A DNA stretch of 13,485 nucleotides. It comes from Paracoccaceae bacterium (GTDB lineage: Bacteria > Pseudomonadota > Alphaproteobacteria > Rhodobacterales > Rhodobacteraceae). Where the stretch lies: NCBI GenBank assembly GCA_002746395.1, contig NVXA01000008.1:100290-113774 (forward strand), written 5' to 3'. A model generated the notes under the pieces. It was not told the origin of the DNA and ran no database searches. It worked only from the letters and a program-made list of their open reading frames with translations. A program made the position numbers and the translations under genes. Below are positions 7,375-13,230 of this stretch, piece after piece (position 1 is the first letter of the stretch; every line of letters begins with the position of its first letter).

Positions 7375-8258
7375 ATTGTAGCCATTCAGAAATCGTAGTC
7401 CAGCCGCAACAGACCACCCAAGCGATGAAATATTCCCGTTAATTGTAGCCATTCAGAAATCGTAGTCCAGCCGCAACAAAGCACCTGAAGCATAACCCGC
7501 TATGTGTAATTGTAGCCATTCAGAAATCGTAGTCCAGCCGCAACATAACCTGCCATGTACCAGCAAGCGCCGTCAATTGTAGCCATTCAGAAATCGTAGT
7601 CCAGCCGCAACTGGCGCATGGTTTGGCCGCGCGCGGATTTCAATTGTAGCCATTCAGAAATCGTAGTCCAGCCGCAACAAATCTTGGAGTTGTTCGCAAT
7701 AACTTCGAAATTGTAGCCATTCAGAAATCGTAGTCCAGCCGCAACTTATTGCGGGCGGGTTGCCCCGGCACGAAAATTGTAGCCATTCAGAAATCGTAGT
7801 CCAGCCGCAACTCACGGCTCAGGCATTTGATAAAACCATCTAATTGTAGCCATTCAGAAATCGTAGTCCAGCCGCAACTAATCGTTCTCGCCACCCCAAT
7901 ACGGCGGAAATTGTAGCCATTCAGAAATCGTAGTCCAGCCGCAACAAAGCGATGCCACCCAGTGGATCCCGAAAGAATTGTAGCCATTCAGAAATCGTAG
8001 TCCAGCCGCAACTAGTTGTATCCGCTATGATAACGTCAATCGAATTGTAGCCATTCAGAAATCGTAGTCCAGCCGCAACTCGGCAAGGGAAGCAGTTGCC
8101 CAACGTGCAATTGTAGCCATTCAGAAATCGTAGTCCAGCCGCAACTCATGTAGGCATCGGCCACGGTCTGGCTGATTGTAGCCATTCAGAAATCGTAGTC
8201 CAGCCGCAACTCTGCGCGCCGAATACCGCCAAGTACTTCGATTGTAGCCATTCAGAAA
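7375..8258 (-). CRISPR. Type II-C CRISPR array: 13 full repeats, 13 spacers, one partial repeat
   Basis: The 36-bp repeat begins ATTGTAGCC and ends CCAGCCGCAAC on the plus strand. Full copies start at 7375, 7442, 7509, 7576, 7643, 7710, 7776, 7843, 7910, 7977, 8044, 8110 and 8175, all identical. A copy at 8241-8258 keeps only the first 18 bases. Spacers are 29-31 bp and all different. crRNA sense is the minus strand: the repeat then starts GTTGCGGC, ends TACAAT, and pairs with the tracrRNA. As in Neisseria and Campylobacter II-C arrays, each repeat could hold its own promoter: TACAAT as -10 and TGGACT as -35, 16 bases apart. The base before the repeat is A in 12 of 14 copies and G in the last two. 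Confidence 0.98.
8241..8258 (-). repeat. Truncated terminal CRISPR repeat
   Basis: Eighteen bases identical to the plus-strand start of the repeat, after which the sequence diverges abruptly at 8259. In crRNA sense it has lost the tracrRNA-pairing 5' half and keeps the 3' half with TACAAT. It therefore cannot supply a handle, but it could still promote transcription of the adjacent spacer (8211-8240), whose handle comes from the next full repeat. Confidence 0.9.
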
Positions 8259-8340
8259 AGGTACAAGAGTCCGCTTCCACCGTTTCGAAATCTGTACTAA
8301 GTGCTTGCAGCGAATGTCTCCTTCTCGCCCAATGTGGCCT

Positions 8341-9189
8341 TCATCGCGAATGCCGTTCAACATCACCTTTTGCTAGCTTCGCCAGCCGGGAGCCTTTTGT
8401 AACACTCGAGGGCGCTTTCATTGTTCCACTGTTCTGTGAAATCATTGGCGCCCCTAATTGTGAGTGGTTGGCTGAGGTATCGGGTTTTTCTTTTTTATTA
8501 CTTTCTTTTTCTTTTTTCTCTTCTCTCTGTTTCGATACGGTATCTAACGGTTTATTCTGGCTCGGTTGCAAATTGTTGGAAAGTGCTGCGTCCGGATAAG
8601 GTAGCGCGTACTTGAACCCCAAAGATTTCATTGCGTTTTGGTAGGATTTAGGGAGTTGGGTAAGTTGTTCTTCGATGCAATTGGAAAGCCCGTATTCGGT
8701 ATCTTCATCAACTTCGAGCATGAAAACTTTCAGTCTCACGACAAGCGCCTGAAAGTCTTTAGATTCCTTTTCCGACCATCGTTTCAGTTTGACTGCCAGT
8801 ACTGCGCAGAATTCAGCTATTTGCCTGACCATCATTGGTGGTAAGTCCATTTTTTCCCTGAATATTGAAATAATGCCGCTCGCTTCTTTAGGGTTGCTAG
8901 GCGGTTTATTTAGAAACCAGCCAGCGACACGTACGGATTTATCTTGGTGATCGTACTCGAGTAAATTAGCCGCCTCGAGTTCGATAATGGCAACTCTCAA
9001 TGAGTCTAAAGTTACCCTTGCCTGCCTGGACCAAATTTCTTCCGGGTAGCAGAATATGCCGATTGGGTTATTTTGGCGGCTATGAAATACAGCCATAAGA
9101 ACCATACGGACGTCACTTGATGATAGGCGATCCCAGCTATCGTCTTCAAATTTATTACAGCTCATTATTGAGAATTTTCTACCTGACAT
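8341..9189 (-). CDS. Winged-helix replication-like protein of the island
   Basis: 282 residues. Residues about 22-100 look like the winged-helix domain of phage and island replication initiators or replisome organisers: DVRMVLMAVFHSRQ, PIGIFCYPEEIW, then LDSLRVAIIELEAANLLEYD and the wing VRVAGWFLNKPPSNPKEA. The middle (110-190) is helical. The tail from about 205 is rich in Lys, Glu, Ser and Gln (KQREEKKEKESNKKEK) and probably disordered. The start has a strong GGGAGG 7 bases upstream. It lies 33 bases after alpA, so the two form an operon. The stop is 82 bases from the CRISPR array with no clear terminator between. Function is inferred from the fold pattern and the neighbours; it could instead be a DNA-binding regulator. 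Confidence 0.65.
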   Translation of the reverse strand: MSGRKFSIMSCNKFEDDSWDRLSSSDVRMVLMAVFHSRQNNPIGIFCYPEEIWSRQARVTLDSLRVAIIELEAANLLEYDHQDKSVRVAGWFLNKPPSNPKEASGIISIFREKMDLPPMMVRQIAEFCAVLAVKLKRWSEKESKDFQALVVRLKVFMLEVDEDTEYGLSNCIEEQLTQLPKSYQNAMKSLGFKYALPYPDAALSNNLQPSQNKPLDTVSKQREEKKEKESNKKEKPDTSANHSQLGAPMISQNSGTMKAPSSVTKGSRLAKLAKGDVERHSR

Positions 9190-9222
9190 ATTGTGCCTCC
9201 CAGCGGATTTTCGGTTGTACGT

Positions 9223-9459
9223 TTACCGAGTTTGCTGAGATGTATTGCTGACGGTTTTGTCTTCGACCCATTCGTGAATATCTCCAATGCGGTATCGAAT
9301 TGACCGTGATGAAACTTTTACAAACTTTGGCCCGCCACCACGGTGTCGCCAGTTTTGAAGTGCTCGAATGGAATAGCAGAGTAAATCCGCAGCTTCCTTT
9401 TCGTCGATCAGGCGGTCAAGATTTACGATTTGATCTTCAAGTTTGTTGTATTGGTTCAT
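9223..9459 (-). CDS. AlpA-like excisionase / transcriptional regulator
   Basis: 78 residues with a MerR-like helix-turn-helix of the AlpA/HTH_17 type: LIDEKEAADLLCYSIRALQNW, then RHRGGGPKFVKVSSRSIRYRIGDIHEWVED. This pattern is typical of excisionases and regulators of integrated elements. AAAGGGAG sits just upstream of the ATG. It is the first gene of the alpA-rep pair, and the 188 bases upstream contain an inverted-repeat operator candidate. It probably helps Int excise the island and controls its genes. Whether it is an excisionase, an activator or both cannot be read from the sequence. Confidence 0.82.
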   Translation of the reverse strand: MNQYNKLEDQIVNLDRLIDEKEAADLLCYSIRALQNWRHRGGGPKFVKVSSRSIRYRIGDIHEWVEDKTVSNTSQQTR

Positions 9460-9647
9460 TTGTGCTCTCCCTTTATTGAGCGTGAATATTTGTCATGCTC
9501 AAGAGATAGGTCAGCGAAATCTAACAGAATAGACGACACAAACTAATAGTTCATCGCACCTGAGTGCGTCGAACTATATTCACTATTATCAAGGAGATAT
9601 GAGGAATTACTGTTCACGTAGATATTTCAGAGCGCGAGTGACTCGAA
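9460..9647 (-). promoter_or_regulatory. Promoter/operator region upstream of alpA with inverted and direct repeats
   Basis: 188 bases without a gene. ATAGTTCATCGCAC (9546-9559) and GTGCGTCGAACTAT (9564-9577) form an inverted repeat, with 12 of 14 positions pairing around CTGA. A further half-site, GTGACTCGAACTAT (9638-9651), repeats the right arm in direct orientation 74 bases away and overlaps the 3' end of the next gene. The position upstream of alpA suggests operators for an island regulator. Confidence 0.55.
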
Positions 9648-10451
9648 CTATTTTTTTCTAACAGGGCCGGGCTTAGACCAGCTCTGCGGTACAACCTCTT
9701 GCCAAACCCGGTTGGCTTCCCTTTTCGGAGTGCCAAACTTCAAAACCATTTCTTCGATGAAACGCGATTTTCCATAAGGCTTCGATCCAGATTTATCGAC
9801 TTGCTCCAAAAGCCAAGAACGGGCTCTTTGTTTTGGCGCGTATTGTTCATCATCGTAGATGCCGCTTCCGAACCTTTCGGCCCATTGGAGAAATGCTTTT
9901 TTGTCGACAAACGCTGGACTTCGTCTAAACGCAATTATTTGGTGATGCGGTACTATGATCATTGAAAGGCAATAATGAACCTTGAACGATGGATAGTGCG
10001 ACCAAGAGCGCCAATCGGCGAGGACATTGCTTCGCAGTTGAGCTGTTAGAGATTTATCTGTGAAGGCCTTCCACAACTCTTGTTCGACGGACACTCGTCT
10101 AGAAAACAACTCGAAGTCTGCAATGTATGAATCCGACATCTGCGGCAACTCGGTAAGTCTCCGTTTTAGACCATCTATTTCAGCATAATTGATGGCGTAA
10201 TCACTGTTAAAATTATTTTTTGCTTCGTGGGTCAGGTGCTCTTGCGGTATCGAATTTAATTGTGTTTGAAGCGCGAGCGCAGTTGCTAGGGTTTTTCCAA
10301 GCGTGTCCCGTTCAACAGCCACGGGGTTTGGATCGTCGGCGGGCTTCGACCAAATTTCTCGCCCGGTCCAAAGGTCGCGAAACATGAGTTGGCCCGTTCG
10401 TTCAAAAACCTCAAACAGCGAGTAGTATTGTGTAATGTCGAATTGTAGCAA
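9648..10451 (-). CDS. Uncharacterised island protein (267 aa)
   Basis: I do not recognise a defined family. The protein has no signal peptide or membrane segment. The middle is helical and polar. The end (KFGTPKREANRVWQEVVPQSWSKPGPVRKK) has the look of a short helix-turn-helix-like segment followed by a basic tail, a C-terminal pattern I associate with hypothetical proteins next to integrases in alphaproteobacterial islands. The open frame starts at a TTG (10451) only 4 bases after GGAGG. The next in-frame Met is residue 23, so the true start is uncertain. It lies between int and alpA on the same strand, with a strong palindrome just upstream and operator-like repeats at its 3' end. It may be an island regulator or accessory replication protein; this is a guess from position. 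Confidence 0.6.
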   Translation of the reverse strand: MLQFDITQYYSLFEVFERTGQLMFRDLWTGREIWSKPADDPNPVAVERDTLGKTLATALALQTQLNSIPQEHLTHEAKNNFNSDYAINYAEIDGLKRRLTELPQMSDSYIADFELFSRRVSVEQELWKAFTDKSLTAQLRSNVLADWRSWSHYPSFKVHYCLSMIIVPHHQIIAFRRSPAFVDKKAFLQWAERFGSGIYDDEQYAPKQRARSWLLEQVDKSGSKPYGKSRFIEEMVLKFGTPKREANRVWQEVVPQSWSKPGPVRKK

Positions 10452-10497
10452 AACGCCTCCGGGTAAATGCCTGATTAATCGTCAACGGCTTTATATA

Positions 10498-10563
10498 GTA
10501 TATATAGCTCCCCTACGTACGTAACGTAGCGTTACGTACGTAGGGGGAATTCCCTATATATAC
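10498..10563. repeat. Nested inverted repeat between int and the 267-aa gene
   Basis: The core is a perfect 17-bp inverted repeat, CCCCTACGTACGTAACG (10510-10526) and its complement (10530-10546), with only TAG between. Outside it, GTATATATAG (10498-10507) is complementary to CTATATATAC (10554-10563), and GGGAATTCCC (10545-10554) is itself a palindrome. There is no T-tract on either side, so it is not a simple terminator. Candidates are a replication origin, a cruciform-type protein-binding site, or a site for the island's own regulator. Confidence 0.9.
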
Positions 10564-10583
10564 CTATAGGAAGAGGGGCAAGA

Positions 10584-11771
10584 TTACCCAACGATACGGA
10601 ACGGAACGTTGACGACCTTTTTCCTGCGAATTGATCCAGCCAGCCGTGATGCAATGAATTCGGCATTTTGCCTTACGTCCTCGTCGTCGAGATGCGCGTA
10701 CCGGAGCGTTGTCTGCAAATTTCGGTGGCCCATGATTTCCTTGAGTTTGAACGGGTCAACATTGCCGCGCATCGCCGCCGACGCGTACGTATGCCTGAGA
10801 TCATGCAGACGCACATCCTCGATCCCGGCTTGTTTTCGTATCCGAGTCCATGATTTCTGTAGGTTAACCATTGGACGATCTGGACGTCTGCCTCGAATGA
10901 CGTAGGGTGTGCTTTCGTGGCGGGGTAACTCCATCAAGATTTCATATGCATCACTGGGCAGGGGAATTCGCCGTTTTCCGGTTTTACTATCTGGAAGCTC
11001 CAAGTGATGTGGGGTCACATACTCCCAGCGGAGCGTCAGAATCTCGCTGAGGCGGCATCCGGTCAAAACCAGCAGTTGGATGGCCGAGACGCTGTAGATG
11101 GACTCTGTGCCGCCTTCTAGACTCTCTGAGAGCACTTCTCCAAGGCGTATAAGTTCGTTGTCGCGAAGATATCGTTTCTTTTCCTCTTCCCGAAATTTCT
11201 TGATCCGACGCGCTGGGTTTGTGCCGCCGGTGCGCAATCCCCAATCTTCGGCTAGATTGAACATTTTTGAGAGGACGCTCAGGGAACGATTAGCCTGATA
11301 GGGCGTTTCACGAAGAGCGTGATGAAGGTTAACTATATCGGCGCGGGTGATGTCCGCAACTTTGCGAGGGCCAAGATGGGGGTTGATGCAACGTCGAACT
11401 ATACTTTTGTAATCCCGTGCGGTCATGGGTTTGCAATGTTCTGCAACGTACTCGATTAAAAACCGTTCACTGAGGGCGGCAACGGTTGGCGCTTTTAACC
11501 TCGATTGCCTGTCTTCGGAAGGATCACCACCTTTCGCAACTTCGCCAAGGAGTTTTCGGGCTTCGTCTCTTGCTTCAATCGCGGTGAGCACGCCGTGTTG
11601 CCCGATTGTGCGTCGCCTCGTTCTTCCGCTGGCACGGTATTGCACAAGGTAGGTCTTTCGACCGGAAGGATATATGCGAACCCCGAAACCGGAAATTTCC
11701 CGATCCCAAACGAGGTATTCTTTCTCTTGCAATTCCAGCCCTTCAACAGAGCGTTTTGTCAGTTTGAACAT
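10584..11771 (-). CDS. int: Tyrosine-type site-specific integrase
   Basis: 395 residues. The N-terminal arm-binding domain (about 1-90, DUF4102-like) reads SGFGVRIYPSGRKTYLVQYR. A SAM-like core-binding domain follows (about 95-190), then the catalytic domain. The catalytic residues are all present: Arg240 (LTGCRLSEILTLRW), Lys263 (DSKTGKRR), His323 and Arg326 (LHDLRHTYAS), His349 (IMGHRNLQ) and the nucleophile Tyr358 (TLRYAHL). GGAG lies 8 bases before the ATG. The candidate arm site 11802-11823 is 31 bases upstream of the start and would overlap its promoter, which suggests autoregulation. The gene is next to attR and read inward. This family typically integrates into tRNA 3' ends, matching the tRNA-Lys duplication seen here. 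Confidence 0.96.
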   Translation of the reverse strand: MFKLTKRSVEGLELQEKEYLVWDREISGFGVRIYPSGRKTYLVQYRASGRTRRRTIGQHGVLTAIEARDEARKLLGEVAKGGDPSEDRQSRLKAPTVAALSERFLIEYVAEHCKPMTARDYKSIVRRCINPHLGPRKVADITRADIVNLHHALRETPYQANRSLSVLSKMFNLAEDWGLRTGGTNPARRIKKFREEEKKRYLRDNELIRLGEVLSESLEGGTESIYSVSAIQLLVLTGCRLSEILTLRWEYVTPHHLELPDSKTGKRRIPLPSDAYEILMELPRHESTPYVIRGRRPDRPMVNLQKSWTRIRKQAGIEDVRLHDLRHTYASAAMRGNVDPFKLKEIMGHRNLQTTLRYAHLDDEDVRQNAEFIASRLAGSIRRKKVVNVPFRIVG

Positions 11772-11801
11772 AGCATGAACTCCGGTTGTTTGTTTCTGCT
11801 T

Positions 11802-11823
11802 CCGGAAGCACTACGGAAGCAAC
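11802..11823 (+). repeat. Candidate integrase arm-type site, right end
   Basis: CCGGAAGCA, the spacer CTA, then CGGAAGCAAC: 19 of 22 bases match the left-end copy at 2569-2590 in the same orientation, all differences being in the spacer. It lies 128 bases inside attR and immediately upstream of int. The rest of 11824-11950 has no gene that I can see; a TTGACT on the minus strand at 11874-11869 is a possible -35 for int. Confidence 0.6.
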
Positions 11824-11950
11824 GTGAAGCGAATTGTGGAGTTATTCATGAGTCTACAGCGTAACCATAGTCAAGAAAAAACGTTTAAAGTCATGCGTTT
11901 ATGGGTGGAGGGCGGAATTTGGCGTAATGTGGAGAAACCCGCCAAAAAGA

Positions 11951-11998
11951 ACTTTTAATCAGTAGGTCCCGGGTTCGGATCCCGGCCGTATCACCATT
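11951..11998 (+). repeat. attR: duplicated 3' part of tRNA-Lys
   Basis: Copy of the tRNA-Lys 3' region from the end of the anticodon stem to CCATT. It has no 5' half, so it is a tRNA fragment and not a gene. Two adjacent bases in the acceptor strand (11989-11990, TA for GC) would break pairing with the present 5' half. It marks the right junction of the island with the chromosome. Confidence 0.88.
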
Positions 11999-12004
11999 AA
12001 ATTC

Positions 12005-12034
12005 AAAGGCTTAGATGGAAACATCTAGGCCTTT
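12005..12034. terminator. Hairpin terminator at the right junction
   Basis: A 13-bp stem (12005-12017 with 12022-12034, one G-U pair) closed by a GAAA tetraloop. It begins seven bases after attR, at the distance expected for the terminator of the original, uninterrupted tRNA-Lys. It also contains the stop codon of the minus-strand glycosyltransferase gene, so it may end both transcripts. The flanks are AT-rich but lack a long T-run. Confidence 0.65.
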
Positions 12035-13104
12035 AACTTTGCCTGAGACATATTGTGGCGCATTTTCATAAGTTGGTGGAATAGCTGATGTTGGCGGGCC
12101 TGGGATAAAGCCATCGTGGAACCCGCTTGGATGGCGCGGGCGTATAGGTAGAATGCGTCCGATTCCGTTAGCAGGCGGCGTATTTGTGCTTGGCGCCATT
12201 GGATGGATTTATCATGCAAGGCGGATAGTATTTTGTCGGATTTGTATCGCGACAGGATTGGCGCGGAAAGGTTAGTGGTTCGCTGGATGCTGTGGTCTTC
12301 GACGTCGTTGAAATTTCTGTCTACCCAGTACGCCAAATCAATTGCATCGGTGGAATGGTTCGGCTTGCCGCGCATTTCTTTGACGAGGTAATTTTCGACT
12401 GACCCCAAGGCGTAGTGGTTGATTTGTGCCAATTCGTACTGGTCAGCAAAGGTCGGAATCAGTGTTGAACCTTTTGGGGAGTTGCCTGGAAACGGATTGC
12501 CGGAGCCGTCGCGCCAGATGGTTTGCGGTTGTTTTTCGGCGTTGGGTTTTTTTGGCATGTGGACGCCCAGTTTTTCGTATGACCCGTCATTGCGGTACAG
12601 ACATTTGAACTGGATTGCGCGCCACGGCCATAACATGCCGGTGGGGGCGCAGCGGGTGAACTGTTCTGTGACTGGCTGATCTTGGAAGGCGGTGATGCCG
12701 TTGTTGCCAAACATGCGCCATGCCAGCGCGAAGCCGGTGGTGTCTGGGCTGGCGGCGAACAGGTCATTCAGATGACCATCGCCCACTTTGATGTTAAGAA
12801 ATTCGTCTACGTCGGTTCCATAAATCCAGTCTACTTCTTGCATGATCGGCTGGGTAGCAGCGTCCGATAGGGCCTGCCATTGCACGGTTTTTTTGCCAAG
12901 CGCGGGGTTGGGAATGTGGGTGATCTCGCCCAATTCGGCAAGGCGATCCAACATCAGGTCTGTGCCGTCTTCGCAGTCGTTGGAATAGATCAGGAAGTCT
13001 GTAAACCCTATGGCTTTGTGGTGCGCGAGCCATTCCAGAAGGAACGGCCCCTCGTCACGCATGCAGGTTACGATGAGGGCGCGGGTCTTTGGGGGATTGG
13101 GCAT
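12025..13104 (-). CDS. Glycosyltransferase family 2-like protein
   Basis: 359 residues, probably a cytoplasmic or membrane-associated sugar transferase of the Glyco_tranf_2_4 type. The nucleotide-sugar-binding start is RALIVTCMRDEGPFLLEWLAHHKAIGF (8-34), then FLIYSNDCEDGTD, and the metal-binding DxD-type motif is TDVDEF (97-102). Further conserved-looking blocks are WRMFGNNG and INHYALGSVENYLVKEMRG. No membrane segment or signal peptide is seen. The substrate cannot be read; such genes in Rhodobacteraceae often act on cell-surface polysaccharides. It is a chromosomal gene just outside attR, and its promoter region faces the divergent gene at 13231. Confidence 0.85.
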   Translation of the reverse strand: MPNPPKTRALIVTCMRDEGPFLLEWLAHHKAIGFTDFLIYSNDCEDGTDLMLDRLAELGEITHIPNPALGKKTVQWQALSDAATQPIMQEVDWIYGTDVDEFLNIKVGDGHLNDLFAASPDTTGFALAWRMFGNNGITAFQDQPVTEQFTRCAPTGMLWPWRAIQFKCLYRNDGSYEKLGVHMPKKPNAEKQPQTIWRDGSGNPFPGNSPKGSTLIPTFADQYELAQINHYALGSVENYLVKEMRGKPNHSTDAIDLAYWVDRNFNDVEDHSIQRTTNLSAPILSRYKSDKILSALHDKSIQWRQAQIRRLLTESDAFYLYARAIQAGSTMALSQARQHQLFHQLMKMRHNMSQAKLKA

Positions 13105-13129
13105 CGTTTGACCTGTTTTAAGCGAATTT

Positions 13130-13145
13130 TCGCATTTATATGCGA
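13130..13145. promoter_or_regulatory. Small dyad in the divergent promoter region
   Basis: TCGCAT (13130-13135) and ATGCGA (13140-13145) form a perfect 6-bp inverted repeat around TTAT, midway between two divergent genes. It could be an operator, but a dyad this short can arise by chance. Confidence 0.3.
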
Positions 13146-13169
13146 CTTTTCCATATTTCGGAAGGTTTC

Positions 13170-13198
13170 TTGTTGGTTATTTGCGCGGTAAATATATA
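13170..13198 (+). promoter_or_regulatory. Promoter of the gene at 13231
   Basis: TTGTTG (13170-13175) is separated by 17 bases from TATATA (13193-13198), placing a start near 13205 and leaving about 25 bases of leader before the ATG at 13231. The -10 is good and the -35 is moderate. Confidence 0.5.
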
Positions 13199-13230
13199 CG
13201 TTGGTTGGATTGAATTCTGACGAAACAGGC

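Larger units (their letters stand above)
2458..11998. mobile_element. tRNA-Lys-integrated genomic island carrying type II-C CRISPR-Cas
   Basis: The boundaries are the direct repeats 2458-2505 (inside tRNA-Lys) and 11951-11998: 38 identical bases, two mismatches, then eight identical bases. Between them lie a tyrosine integrase, an AlpA-type excisionase or regulator, a winged-helix replication-like protein, an unknown gene, and a full tracrRNA-cas9-cas1-cas2-array module. Both ends carry the same tandem GGAAGCA motif. No structural phage genes, conjugation genes or relaxase are visible. The island resembles a phage satellite or a small integrative element rather than a prophage or a complete conjugative element. 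int lies at the end away from the intact tRNA and is read inward. Integration into tRNA 3' ends by this integrase family is established; the satellite label is inference. Confidence 0.87.

Noticed and set aside
7787..8366. Minus-strand open frames encoding repeated RVAAGLRFLNGYN peptides
   Set aside because: They are translations of the CRISPR repeats. The peptide repetition comes from the 36-bp repeat, and none has a credible start with a ribosome binding site.
10510..10546. The palindrome as a plain Rho-independent terminator for int
   Set aside because: The stem is followed by AGCTATATATAC on the minus strand and GAATTCCC on the plus strand, with no T-run; the nested AT-rich arms also do not fit.
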